NCBI GenBank assembly: GCA_002372615.1
Contig: DFHG01000007.1
Location: 1-32,303, forward strand
Direction of reading: 5' to 3'
Origin: Mycoplasmataceae bacterium UBA3729
GTDB taxonomy: Bacteria > Bacillota_I > Bacilli_A > Mycoplasmatales > Mycoplasmoidaceae
DNA length: 32,303 bases
Numbering within the stretch: the first letter of the stretch is position 1; every line of letters begins with the position of its first letter. The notes beneath the pieces are model-generated. The model saw nothing but the letters and a program-made list of their open reading frames with translations. It ran no database searches and had not been told where the DNA came from. Positions 1-10,341 of this stretch are shown piece after piece. The translations under genes and the position numbers were made by a program.

Positions 1-600
1 GGAGAAGATGGACCAACTCATCAACCAATAGAACAACTTAATTCATTAAGATTGATTCCTAATCATTATGTGATTAGACCATGTAATTTGCAAGAATGTA
101 TTGTTGCTTTACAAATAGCAATTTATTCAAAGAATACACCAACAAGTATTGTTACTTCACGAGGCGAATTTATTCAATATCCTACTAATGACATTAATCA
201 AGTTTATCGTGGAGCATACATTATTGATGATGAAAATAAATATGATGTAACTTTATGGGCAACCGGTAGTGAAGTTGCAACAGCATTTGAAGTAAAGAAA
301 ATTCTTAAAAAAAATAAAATTAATGCACGTATTGTTTCTGCACCATGTATGGAAATTTTTAAAAAACAAACAGAAGAGTATATTACAGAAATTAAAGGTA
401 ATAAACCAATAGTTTCTATTGAATTTGGTACAACTAATTATTGAGAAGGATTTGCTAAATTATCAATTGGAATTAATGAATTTGGTGTTTCTGGTAGTGG
501 GGTAGATAATATTGCTAAATTTAAATTGACACCAAAAGATATAGCTAAAAAAATTGTTAGTTTATTAAATTTAAAAAATGAGAAAAAAAGGAGAAAATAA
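1..600 (+). CDS. tkt: Transketolase, C-terminal part (5' end outside window)
   Basis: The open frame enters from the left edge and stops at TAA 598-600, giving the last 199 residues. Transketolase moves two-carbon units between sugar phosphates in the cytosolic pentose phosphate pathway using thiamine diphosphate. The visible part starts with GEDGPTHQP, the conserved end of the pyrimidine-binding domain, followed by the RP-N-QE region and the C-terminal domain with the VSIEFGTTNYW stretch. TGA at 442-444 falls at a Trp of that domain and must be decoded as Trp. An AAGGAG at 588-593 inside its last codons serves the next gene, so the two are probably cotranscribed. Family assignment is secure; the N-terminal two thirds are not visible. 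Confidence 0.93.
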
Positions 601-603
601 TAT

Positions 604-843
604 ATGGGAATTGGATCTTGAATAGGAATATTAATTGCTTGTATTGTAGTTGCAATAATTATTGGTGTTATTATTGGTTTTAAAGTATCTGGTAAAATTT
701 ATAAAAAACAAATGCGTGAAAATCCACCAATTACAGAAGAACAGATTAAGCAAATGTATACACAAATGGGAAGAAAACCATCTGAAGCACAAATTAAACA
801 AATAATGAATAATTTTAAACGTAAAATTAATGAAAAAAACTAA
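604..843 (+). CDS. UPF0154 (YneF-like) small membrane protein
   Basis: This 79-aa protein starts at ATG 604, about ten bases behind an AAGGAG. One membrane segment at about residues 5-25 is rich in Ile/Val. It is followed by the family hallmark: a short basic linker, NPPITEEQIKQMYTQMGRKP and a second SEAQIKQI helix. UPF0154 proteins are single-pass proteins of Firmicutes and mollicutes with no established function. TGA at codon 6 is read as Trp, which hides the gene under the standard code. Its last 14 nt overlap the start of engB, suggesting translational coupling between the two. Confidence 0.9.
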
Positions 844-1399
844 TATAGGTTTTATTAAATCTGCATTTTCTTCAAATGAATGAATTAATGATGATATAGT
901 TGAAGTTGCTTTTGTTGGTAGAAGTAATGTTGGTAAATCATCTTTAATTAATTCTTTAGCTAAAAAGAAAATTGCCATTGTTTCTAAAACTCCTGGCAGA
1001 ACACAATTAGCTAATTTTTATGGATTCAATAATTTTAGAATTATTGATTTACCAGGTTATGGATATGCAAAAGCAAGTAAGTTTAAAAAAGATGACTTAA
1101 TTAAAGTTATTGATAACATATTATTATTTAGAAAAAACTTATTTACCATTTATTTAATATGCGATATTAATGTTGTTACAAAAACAGATTTAGATGTTTA
1201 TAACTATTTATCAAAAAAGTTTAAACATTTATATATTGTTTTAAATAAAGCAGATAGATACTCATTAAAATTTTATAAAAATAATCTTACAAAAATTTCA
1301 CATTATTTAAATGTAGGCATAGATAAATTTATCATTACAAGTACATTTAAAAATTTAAATATTAATTTTCTTTTAAATCATATTAAACAAACAATTTAA
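830..1399 (+). CDS. engB: Ribosome biogenesis GTP-binding protein EngB (YihA/YsxC)
   Basis: This is a 189-aa GTPase for late assembly of the large ribosomal subunit. It shows G1 GRSNVGKS (about residues 30-37), the TPGRTQ switch I segment (about 54-59), DLPGYGYA (G3, about 73-80) and NKAD (G4, about 139-142). The length matches the usual 190-200 aa of this single-domain family. The ATG at 830 overlaps the preceding UPF0154 gene and gives the expected short N-terminus ending in a TGA-coded Trp at residue 18. No Shine-Dalgarno is apparent, so initiation probably depends on translation of the upstream gene. Confidence 0.93.
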
Positions 1400-1440
1400 T
1401 TTTCTAAAAATGTTGAAAAATTAATACTAATAATCAATAT

Positions 1441-1824
1441 ATGAATAAAACTGAAATTAAGATTTTTATTTCATTTTTAATATCATTGATAGTGATTTTA
1501 TTATCTTGTATCATTTTTTTCATTAAAATCAATGTATTTAAAATAGCTAATCTTGTTAGTGATGGCAGTGTGCAGATTATTTCAGTTAATAAAAAAATAC
1601 ACAATTATATTCAAAGACAATCTGAATATAAAATTTATAAAGTAAATGATATAGTTGAGCAAAATCAAATTAATGCATATTTGTATTATGCTGGTTTTGA
1701 ACATGATTGCTTTAATTACTATGTAAATAATGTAGATGGTTCCTTATTACCATTAGGGATTTATCAAGTTAATGTAAATTATGTTGATATTGTATTTTAT
1801 GAATATTGGTTATATTTTACCTAA
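1441..1824 (+). CDS. Hypothetical membrane-anchored protein (127 aa)
   Basis: The family is not recognised. One strongly hydrophobic segment at about residues 8-29 is followed by roughly 100 mostly polar residues rich in Tyr and Asn. This fits a signal-anchor protein with its C-terminal part outside the cell; the cleavage pattern of a lipoprotein (a Cys behind L-x-G/A) is not evident. It sits 41 nt behind engB and 14 nt ahead of ybeY, so it is probably part of the engB-ybeY-era-recO transcription unit. No catalytic motif or repeat is visible. Confidence 0.65.
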   Translation: MNKTEIKIFISFLISLIVILLSCIIFFIKINVFKIANLVSDGSVQIISVNKKIHNYIQRQSEYKIYKVNDIVEQNQINAYLYYAGFEHDCFNYYVNNVDGSLLPLGIYQVNVNYVDIVFYEYWLYFT

Positions 1825-1838
1825 TATATAATACTACC

Positions 1839-2300
1839 ATGCTTACTATTTCTTCAATTAATTTTCTAACAAAAATTAAAAAAATTAATGTTGATGTAGT
1901 CATTAATATTAAAAAAATTGCAGCAATAATTAATAAAAAATTATCTATTAAAGAACATTGTTATTTTGATTTAAGTTTCATTAATGAAACGGAGATAAAG
2001 AAAATTAATAATAAATACCGACATATTAATAAATCAACTGATGTAATTTCATTTGCTTTACGTGATGCAAAAACTACACCACATTCATCATTATTAGGAG
2101 AGATATTTGTGTGTCCTGGATATATAAATAATCATCTTTATGAAAATTTTTCATTTGATGAACAAATTCTATATGTTTGTATTCATGGGATTTTACATTT
2201 ATTAGGATATGATCATATTAATAAAATTGATGAAAAAAAGATGAATACATTACAAGATTCAATTTTTAATAATTTATTAAAGGTAAACCATGCAAAATAA
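1839..2300 (+). CDS. ybeY: Endoribonuclease YbeY (rRNA maturation factor)
   Basis: This is a 153-aa metal-dependent endoribonuclease for 16S rRNA 3'-end maturation and ribosome quality control. The zinc-binding signature HGILHLLGYDH (H-x3-H-x5-H) is complete at about residues 116-126. The upstream motif STDVISFAL, also typical of the family, is present. ATG 1839 is preferred over a TTG at 1806 because the shorter protein begins where YbeY normally does and avoids overlap with the preceding gene. The stop overlaps the era start by 11 nt; ybeY-era adjacency is common in Firmicutes and supports both calls. Confidence 0.92.
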   Translation: MLTISSINFLTKIKKINVDVVINIKKIAAIINKKLSIKEHCYFDLSFINETEIKKINNKYRHINKSTDVISFALRDAKTTPHSSLLGEIFVCPGYINNHLYENFSFDEQILYVCIHGILHLLGYDHINKIDEKKMNTLQDSIFNNLLKVNHAK

Positions 2301-3162
2301 AAAATCTGGAACAATTGTTATTACTGGTAAACCAAATGTTGGTAAATCCACATTCATTAATCAAATTGCTAAAAACAAAATAGCAATTTGTTCACCTAAA
2401 CCACAAACTACTCGTGATAAAATTTACTACATTTACCACGATAATGATAGTAATATTGCTTTTATCGATACTCCAGGTTTTCATATAGCAAAAAATAAAC
2501 TTGATGAATATTTAAATGAACAAATCAAAACTTCATATAAATATGCATCAATTTTTGTATTAATGATTGATTTAACAAGAGAAATCGATGAAGAGGATTT
2601 GAAAGTTATTAATTTAATTAAATCAATTAGAAATAGAAAACTAATTTTAGCTCTTAATAAAAAAGATAAAGTAAATAATGAAATTATTAATAAATATATT
2701 GATCAAATTAATAAACTTATAGAAATAGATAAAACACTTGTTATTAGTGCTAAAAATAATAATGACATAAATGAAATTTTAAAAGTTATTAAAGATTACT
2801 TACAATATGATGAAATATTAATTGATGACAACCTATCAGATGATTTTATTATTACAGAAACTATAAGAGAGGAAATAATTTTTAATTGTTATAAAGAAAT
2901 TCCTTATTCTACTTTAGTAAAAATACAAGATAAGAGTTATGATAAGATTAAAAACATTTTTACAATCTATGCAAACATAATTGTAGAAAAAAATTCTCAA
3001 AAACCAATTTTAGTTGGAAAAAATGGAAGTATGATTAAAAAAATAGGCACTAATGTAAGAAAAAAACTAAGCAATTATTTTGATTGTAAAATTGTATTGC
3101 ATTTGTTTGTCATTGTCGAAAATGATTGGAGAAATAATAAAAAAATATTTTTAAATAATTAA
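2290..3162 (+). CDS. era: GTPase Era
   Basis: This 290-aa protein is a GTPase that binds the 3' end of 16S rRNA and assists 30S assembly. It has G1 GKPNVGKS (13-20), the QTTRDK switch I (about 39-44), DTPG (60-63), NKKD (123-126) and a SAK-type G5 near 153-155. A C-terminal KH RNA-binding domain contains GKNG (about 243-246) followed by an Ile/Lys-rich helix. The length is normal for Era. Translation probably couples to ybeY through the 11-nt overlap, and recO begins four bases after its stop. Confidence 0.95.
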   Translation: MQNKKSGTIVITGKPNVGKSTFINQIAKNKIAICSPKPQTTRDKIYYIYHDNDSNIAFIDTPGFHIAKNKLDEYLNEQIKTSYKYASIFVLMIDLTREIDEEDLKVINLIKSIRNRKLILALNKKDKVNNEIINKYIDQINKLIEIDKTLVISAKNNNDINEILKVIKDYLQYDEILIDDNLSDDFIITETIREEIIFNCYKEIPYSTLVKIQDKSYDKIKNIFTIYANIIVEKNSQKPILVGKNGSMIKKIGTNVRKKLSNYFDCKIVLHLFVIVENDWRNNKKIFLNN

Positions 3163-3166
3163 TTTT

Positions 3167-3871
3167 ATGGCTGAAACAATCATTAAAGGTTATTTAATTA
3201 ATAAGATAAATTATCATCTTAATGATGAAATTATTACTTTTATTGGTGTTGATGGGATTAAATATACATGTATATCATTAGGTAGTAAAAAAATCAACTC
3301 AAAAAATGCCCGCAATCTATTTATTGGTAGTTTAATTGAATTTGAATTTTTTAAAGCCAGAAGATCCGATAAAATTAGTAAATTAAAAAAATGCCATATT
3401 ATTGAAAGTATTGATTGGAAGATGGAACAATATACTCCTTTTAATTTGTTATGTGAATGTGTTAATAAAGAGCAATCATATGATTCAATTTTATTTGATT
3501 TTTATAAAACATTATTAGATTTAGTAAAGAAAGATGAATATTGTGAAGAAGAAAAAATATTAATTATTCTTCATAAATTTTGCATTATTAATGGAATATC
3601 TTTACATGTCGATTCATGCATTGAATGCAATTCTCCAATCCTTAAGACAATAAGTTTTAAAAAGCATGGAATGTTGTGTAATGTTCACTTTGATAGAAAA
3701 GCTGATAAATTGTATGATTTAAATTTAACAAAATTATTTTTTTATTTATTTAAAAATAAATATTCAGAACTAAAAAAATATCACTCTCAATTTAAAAATG
3801 GCATCAATTTATTGAAAACTTATATCCAAGATAATGTTGGAATATATTTATCTACTTTAAATAGTTATTAA
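3167..3871 (+). CDS. recO: DNA repair protein RecO
   Basis: This is a 234-aa recombination mediator. RecO loads RecA on SSB-coated DNA and anneals strands in the RecFOR pathway. The N-terminal about 80 residues read as the usual small OB-fold (GYLI...YTCISLGSKK). The helical domain that follows carries Cys151-x2-Cys154 and a further Cys at 171, part of the zinc site seen in Gram-positive RecO. The position directly behind era is the common Firmicutes order. Its TAA overlaps the stop of the convergent trigger factor gene by four nucleotides, leaving no room for separate terminators. Confidence 0.85.
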   Translation: MAETIIKGYLINKINYHLNDEIITFIGVDGIKYTCISLGSKKINSKNARNLFIGSLIEFEFFKARRSDKISKLKKCHIIESIDWKMEQYTPFNLLCECVNKEQSYDSILFDFYKTLLDLVKKDEYCEEEKILIILHKFCIINGISLHVDSCIECNSPILKTISFKKHGMLCNVHFDRKADKLYDLNLTKLFFYLFKNKYSELKKYHSQFKNGINLLKTYIQDNVGIYLSTLNSY

Positions 3872-5172
3872 TTATTTTTGTTTATTTCTATCAAATGATC
3901 AAATAACTTTTCTTGTAATATATTTGTTGAAAGATTATCAATTAATTGTTGATTCTTTTTAATTTCTTCTAATTTTATTCCATATGCATTTGTAATATTA
4001 ATTAATTGCTCATCAATTTCTTTTTCTTCTATTTTAATCTTAAATTTATTTAACAATGAACTAATTCCGAATGTAATTAATAATTCATTTTTTGCATTTG
4101 TTTCTAATTTTTTTGCATATTCTTCTAATGATGAGAAACCTTTAGATTTAAAAACATCTTCAATTTTCTTTTTGTTACTTTTTGCATTATTAATTTCTTT
4201 TGAAATAATTTGATTTACATAATGATTAACCATTGATTGAGGAATGAAATTAATTTGAGTATTATTTTTAATATGGTTAATGATTTCTTCAATAGGTTTT
4301 TTCTTAGCTAATAAATTTTTTTGTTTAAAAATTGCATTTTTAATAAATTTTCTTAAGTCATTTTCAGTTTCAATATTAGGAATTTGTAATTTTTTCAAAT
4401 ATGCCGCATCCATTATTGGAGCTTTAATATCATTTACTTCTTTGATTTCTAATTCAAATTCAGCAGGTTTATTAGCAAGTTCTTTTTTAATATAATCTTT
4501 AGGGAAAACAACATTAATTTTTTTCTTATCACCTTTTTTCATTCCAACCATTTGATCTTCAAATCCTGGAATAAAAGTATTTGATCCAATTTCTAATTCA
4601 AAATCTTTTGATTCACCACCATCAAATGGTTTGTTGTCAACAAAACCCTTAAAATCAAATTTGACCATTGTTCCTTTAGCAATAATACCATCTTTTTTTT
4701 CAGAAAGCATATAATCTTCCCTTAGCATTTGTTTTAATTCACTATTTACTTCATCATTAGTTACTTCTGGTTTTTTATAATGAAGTTTCATTTTGTCAAA
4801 ATCTTTAACTTCCACAATTGGATGATTTTCAAATGATATTTCAATTTCTACATCATTTTGATCCATCTTATTAATTTTAGAAGCAAATGAATTTGGTATA
4901 ATTTTTAATTTATCCTCTTGTGGAATTAATTTAAAAAATTCTTTGTCAATTAAATTTGATATTTTGTCTATTGATGCTCCAAATATTTTTTCATTAGTAA
5001 CATATTCACTAGCTATTTTGTCTGGAACATTGCCTTTTCTGAAACCTTTAATTTGTAAATTTTTCTTTAAATCTTTTTTTGTTGAATTAAAAATTTCTTT
5101 TCATTCATTTTGCTCTAATTTAATTACATATTTAATAGTCTTTTCTTCACGGTTAATATGGTCAATTTTCAT
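3868..5172 (-). CDS. tig: Trigger factor (ribosome-associated chaperone)
   Basis: This is a 434-aa chaperone that binds near the ribosomal exit tunnel through uL23. The ribosome-binding signature GFRKGNVP lies at about residues 43-50. An FKBP-type peptidyl-prolyl isomerase domain occupies about 165-250 (GTMVKFDFKGF..., FIPGFEDQMVGMKKGD). A helical C-terminal substrate-binding arm follows. ATG 5172 gives the canonical N-terminus; the TGA at codon 24 is Trp, so under the standard code only residues from about 103 would be seen. It is the last gene of the minus-strand cluster, 25 nt behind the acetyltransferase. Confidence 0.95.
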
Positions 5173-5197
5173 AAGTATTTTTATTATATGAAATATA

Positions 5198-5857
5198 TTA
5201 AATCTTATTTAATGTTATTTTTTTAAGTCAATTTTTGTATTGCTTTTCATTAATTGATGTTAACATAGGAATATATTTTTTAATAGTTGCTATTGGCAAA
5301 TCTCATCATTTTAATTTATTTAATAAATTAATTGTTTCAATATCAAAGCGTTTTTTTATTATTTTGATAGGATTACCAGCACAAATTGTGTAATCAGGCA
5401 AAGATTTTGTTACAGTTGAATTAGTTCCAATTATTACTCCGTTACCTATTTTTACACCAGGCATAATAGTAACATTATCACCTATTCATACATCATTGCC
5501 AATAATTGTGTCACCTTTGTTTTTAAAACATTCTATTTTTGGTTTATTTGTTTCTCATCCCTCCATAATAAAAAATGGATAAGTCGATAAACTATCAATT
5601 TGATGATTTACACCATTCATGTAAAATTTGACATTTTTACCAATTTGACAAAACTTTCCAATAATTAATTTATCATTGTAATGATCATAATGTCCAATGA
5701 TATTGTGACTAAAATTTCTATCAGCCGCATAGGTGAAATCTCCAATAATAATCTTTTTATTGTCGATAATATTTGCTGGGAAAATTACATCATATGAATC
5801 TTTGACCGGATTAACAATTCTAGGATTTGGTAATTTATTTAATTTTTTATATGTCAT
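5198..5857 (-). CDS. Xenobiotic acetyltransferase, Vat/CatB-type (left-handed beta-helix)
   Basis: This is a 219-aa hexapeptide-repeat acetyltransferase of the length normal for Vat and CatB enzymes, which acetylate streptogramin A or chloramphenicol with acetyl-CoA. The family hallmarks are present: IIGKFCQIG near 65-75, the NGVNHQIDSLSTYPF segment with the putative catalytic His and conserved STYPF (about 80-95), GNDVWIG and NVTIMPGVKIGNGV coils, and the AGNPIKIIKKRF terminal motif. TGA at 5552-5554 encodes Trp at 'EGW'. Its start overlaps the end of the small upstream gene by 19 nt. A resistance role is possible, but many chromosomal members have unknown substrates. Confidence 0.88.
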
Positions 5858-6168
5858 TGGTATTCCTTTGAATTATTATTAAAACAGGATTTTAATACAT
5901 TTTCTGATATGTCTCTTTTATTAACATTTATACATTCATTACAAAGTGAATTAACTAACATAAATAAATTACTATTTATTTTTTTTGGATAAAAGAAAGA
6001 ATTTAATTTATGAAAAAAAGCTACATTATTAATTTTTGTACATTCAGCATTATTAATTAATGATGAAAAATGTGAATTACTCATTAAAAAATGAGAAATT
6101 ATGATATCCTTATTTTTAATTTTTAATCTTCTCACAATTAAAAAATCATTATTGTATAATAGTTTCAT
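5839..6168 (-). CDS. Hypothetical protein (109 aa) with an operator-like start
   Basis: No family is recognised. The protein is polar, rich in Asn, Ser and Lys, with five Cys (two in a CNEC pair near residue 75) and no membrane segment. Reading through TGA at 5854-5856 as Trp extends it by five residues into the acetyltransferase start (19-nt overlap), so the two genes are probably coupled. The start codon lies exactly at the centre of a 13-bp-arm perfect inverted repeat that includes a TATAAT in each orientation. A small regulator or an acetyltransferase accessory protein would fit this context, but nothing in the protein shows it. Confidence 0.6.
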
Positions 6169-6182
6169 AGAAACTATTATAC
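6154..6182. promoter_or_regulatory. 29-bp perfect dyad with face-to-face -10 boxes
   Basis: Arms GTATAATAGTTTC (6154-6166) and GAAACTATTATAC (6170-6182) are exact inverted repeats around ATA 6167-6169. Each arm contains TATAAT. On the minus strand the TATAAT ends seven bases before ATG 6168, so the transcript would be leaderless. The arrangement resembles a repressor operator placed over a promoter. Confidence 0.7.
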
Positions 6183-6222
6183 TTATTAAAAAAAGTGATA
6201 TTTAAATTGTTTTCAAAATATT

Positions 6223-7017
6223 TTAATAAGATGTTAAGAAATTAATAAAATCTGAAGCAAAAGCTAGCTTATTTAAATATGTTGAATTAATTAAAATATT
6301 GATTGTATCAACATCATTCAAATTTTTAATATTTTTTCGTGCAACCATTATAAATTGATTAGGAAATTTTTGGAAAGATTGTTTGATGAATGAATTAATT
6401 AATGGATTTATTTTTTGATAATTAATTTTGTAAATTTTAGTTTTGTTTTTTATTTCATATGGTAATTTTTTGGTCATTGTCATTAGAATACTAATTTTTT
6501 CAATAAGACTCAATTTGCCATAATTTAATTTAGAATGATTTATTTTTTTATTAGTTGGTGTTGTTACCATAATTTTAAGTTGATTATCAAAATCTTCTTT
6601 AATATCTTCTTGGAAATTATGAATTTTTTTTCTCATATCAATCAATTTATTGAGTTTAGTGATATTTTTAATTTTACGATATTTCATGTAGTATATTTTT
6701 AAAAAAAGTGCATAAAGTCCAAAAACTACAGCAACAATATCATTGATAAGTTGAACTAGTAATAAATTTCATTCAATTTTATCTTTTGGAAGAATTAGAT
6801 AATCATGGTTAATCAATCAAATGTAAATGAACATAACTTGATATATTGTTCAACCGACATTACATAATATGAAAAACACATATAACCAAATAGATGAATT
6901 GTCAGCATATTTGTTTTTATGTAATTTTATAACCTGTGGTACAAACATTACCAAACCAATAACTATTGTGACTAATAAAAAAATTAGTGATATCCAAAAT
7001 AAAATGTTTCCTATCAT
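6223..7017 (-). CDS. PQ-loop repeat membrane protein (264 aa)
   Basis: The N-terminal about 110 residues hold three to four membrane segments. They include a PQ-loop motif: a hydrophobic helix ending VPQVIKLHKNKYADNSSIWLY, then FFILCNVGW. PQ-loop/SemiSWEET-type proteins have this proline-glutamine turn and often carry sugars or amino acids; only one repeat is clear here. Residues from about 112 to the end are soluble, basic and helical, an extension not typical of the transporter family. Several TGA-coded Trp residues (in CNVGW, YIWLI, IEWNL) make the N-terminus visible only under code 4. It is divergent from secDF with a 62-nt shared promoter gap. Confidence 0.7.
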
Positions 7018-7079
7018 ATATTAAGTAAATACTATAATACAAAATAATTATAATTAAAAAATAATATACTAATTCTATT

Positions 7080-10000
7080 ATGCGAAAAAGTAATAAAAAT
7101 GGTAGAAAATTTAATTGATCAATAATTGGATTTTTTTCAGTTATTTTAATGATTTTATCTTTTGGTGTTATTACACTTTTTTCATCATTAAAATATATTA
7201 AATCTAATGAATATGAGAAATCATATAATGTTCGATTTGAATTTGATGCTTACTCTACCGAAAATCCAACTACCCCTCATAAATCTGATGCAGATTTTCC
7301 TAAAAATCAAGCCACTATTGATGAATACACTAAGAAAATGCAAAAACTTGCTACTTCTTTTTCATCAACATTATTGGATAAAGGCATTTCAAGTGGTAAT
7401 GTTTATCCTGAAGTTTACTTTGATGAAAATGATAAACTTAGACTTTTTTTAAATGCTTCAATTAATAATTTAAAAGTTGCTTCAAGTGACCCTGAAATTA
7501 ATAAAGATGATCGTGAAACAAAAAAATTCGATATCACTCCAAGTAACATGTATTACAACACAGTGGATAATAACCGATTCACAATCATTTATTCTGATGG
7601 ATATAAAATTGATAAAAAGGCTGATGATGATGATGAAAATCCAAACAATTTTCATGCAGATATAGATGTTGGTAAAGATTTTGAACGAGCACGATTATAT
7701 ATGTGAGATATCAACGGTGGTATTACTGATGATAATTTAAAAATTTCATTAAGTCCTTCAAAAAAGAAAATTTATATTCGTTTAGATAATCGTTATTCAT
7801 TTGGTGAAAAAATTAAGGATGAAGATATATATACAAAAAATTCTATAAAAGATATTTTTTATACTGCAGCACAAGATGATTCAGAAGAAGAAGAGTTTGT
7901 TCCATTTATGTATATTATTCGTAATTTAAGAGGAATGATTAATGAAATTCAATATATCTCTTACATTACAAAGATTTATAAAAATATTGATGATCGTGAA
8001 AAATGTGGATTTAGTTCACCAGAAGATTTTAAACGTATTAGAGATTCTTATTTTCAATTATCAACAGATCAAATTTTACTAGGTGAATATGTAAATAATA
8101 ATGCTACAAAATTTAAATATGAAATCGAAAAACATGGTATTGGTGAATTTGCTTTTGATGATGGTGGACAATATGGTTTTCAAAATGATCCTTATTCGGT
8201 TTTAAATATTGAAAACAATTTTGCTAGAAATGAAGTTAATGCAAATAATAATTTAACACTAATTAACAATAACAATTTTGCATGTAGTAACATTTTTAGT
8301 ATATTCCAGACAATGGGTACAATTGAGAACCCTCAACCTGGTAAATCAACTAGTGTAACATATACTTTCCTAAAAAAATACATTATTGGTGTTGTAAATA
8401 AAGAAAATTACTTAGATTATTTACCTGATAAAAATCCATCTAAGTCATCAGTTGATTCAGATGGTAAGTGATTAGTAATTAATGCAGAAAATAATGAACA
8501 ATTTACTGCATCACAATTAAAAAAGCATTTAGCTGAAAATGCTTCTGAATTTCCTTTGTTAGATATTGCATATCCATCATTTGCTCCAAATGAAGAATCA
8601 ATAAAAAATATTAATAGAAATGGTTTATTATCAAATTTAAATGTTTCAGAAATTACTCCAAATTTTAATAAATCTGTTTTATCTATTTCATCATTATTAA
8701 CTTCAATCATTTGTTTAGTAGTATTTGCTTTAATTGTTGGAATCATTATTTCTATTTTATATCGAGTACCTGGCTTTGTTGCTTTTATATGTAATTTATT
8801 ACCAGCATCTTTACTTTTCTTGATATCAATTTTTTCAGGATTTGGAATTACATATGTTCTTTTCATTGCTGCCTTTTGTATTTTTGCATTAGGTTCAATT
8901 AACTCAATTTTAATATTAAATAAACTGAAGAAGCAAGTACTTAGTCATAAAACTATGAACCAAGCGATAATTGCTGGTTTTTCTAAATCATTTTTTATCT
9001 CATTAGATCTTCATGTTGTTACTTTATTATTAGGTATTTCGATGTTATTTTTTAATGTTGGTTCAATTCTTGTATTTGGATTATCACTTATTATTAGTTC
9101 ATTAATTTCATTTGCATTTGTTTATGGAATTAATTTCTTAATTAACATGTCATTGTATTGTAATAGTTTTGGTATGTATAAATTTAATTGGTTAACACGA
9201 GAACCATCTAATTACAATTCATTAGATATTAATCCAAAATATATCAGTCCATTGGATAAAAAAATAGCTAATATAAAAACAAAAGGTTTTGATGATGATA
9301 ATTATGTAAGTAAATTAAAATTTGTTAATAAATTTAATTTAAGTGGAAAATCTCTATTATTACATATAGGTATTTTTTTAATTTTAGTAGTTATTGGTAT
9401 TAGTATTTTTATTCTTTTTGGTTATAATTCATTTGATTTTTCAGGTGGAACAAGAATTATGGTACAAAACCTTAATGGGATCACTAAGAACCAAATTATT
9501 GATTTATTGATTTCATTAGGATATAAACAATCATTCTGACATAGCATTAGGTCAAATGTTGATTTCTTCTCACTAGAAACTACGCACACATTTACTATAA
9601 GTCAAATTGAATCTATCCGTGCAGTTTTAATTAATTTAATAGGAAATGGTGGAAGCGTTTATGTTCAAAGCATTAATCCAACCTTTGTAATTGATTTGAC
9701 TAAGATTTTTGCTTATGTTATTTCAGTTTATGTTGCTTTAATGACTGTATACTTACTAGTTAGATACAATTGATTTGTTATTGTGCCATCATTAATCTAT
9801 TTAATTATTAATGTTGCCTCTATTGCTGCATTATTAATTTCTACACGATTGCAAGTTAATGTTTATGTAATTTATAGTTTTATTATGTTGGTAATATTAA
9901 ATTATGGTTTACTTTTAGCAATGCTTTCATCTATTTTAAATAAATGAGTTAAGAAAAATCCATTTGTTTATATTGATTTACAAAATATTATTAAATACCA

Positions 10001-10307
10001 AATTAATATTTACAATGATAATCAACAATTATTCATTATCATTGCTTTATGTTTACCAGTATTAAATATTTTATTTATGCCTTCTATACTTTTGTATGAT
10101 TCTATAGTATTACTTTTAGGGGTAATTATAACTATTGTTGCATTAAATCACATTTTCCCTATGATACTATATGGTTTTATGAACCTTTATAATGCATATA
10201 GAATTAAAGTTAAAACAATTCAAGCTAATACTGAAAAACGTAATTTTGATAAGATTGATGAAGATTTAATTGATACTATTAACTGTAACACAAAAAATAG
10301 TAAATAA
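7080..10307 (+). CDS. secDF: Protein translocase SecDF fusion
   Basis: This is a 1075-aa membrane protein that helps SecYEG export using the ion gradient. One uninterrupted frame contains six TGA codons, all read as Trp. SecD part: a membrane segment at about 14-37, a large extracytoplasmic domain to about 530 with an acidic DDSEEEE stretch, then a cluster of membrane helices from about 536 to 690. SecF part: a helix at about 760-785 followed by FDFSGGTR, the SecF signature, a smaller extracytoplasmic domain and a final helix cluster to about 1045. The sequence is far diverged from the SecD D1/D4 motifs, as in other mycoplasmas. The start ATG 7080 follows a TATACT by about ten bases, suggesting a leaderless transcript. 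Confidence 0.85.
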
Positions 10308-10341
10308 AATTATAATATTTTAGGGGATTGATTAAGTATAC

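Noticed and set aside
631..978. Open frame on the minus strand over the UPF0154 and engB genes
   Set aside because: It is antisense to two recognisable conserved genes and its translation is low-complexity Phe/Asn/Thr with no family features.
8417..8866. Minus-strand frame inside secDF
   Set aside because: It is antisense to a membrane domain of secDF with no independent support.
7080..10307. Several separate short genes in the SecDF region
   Set aside because: All breaks are TGA codons; under code 4 it is one frame with SecD and SecF features.
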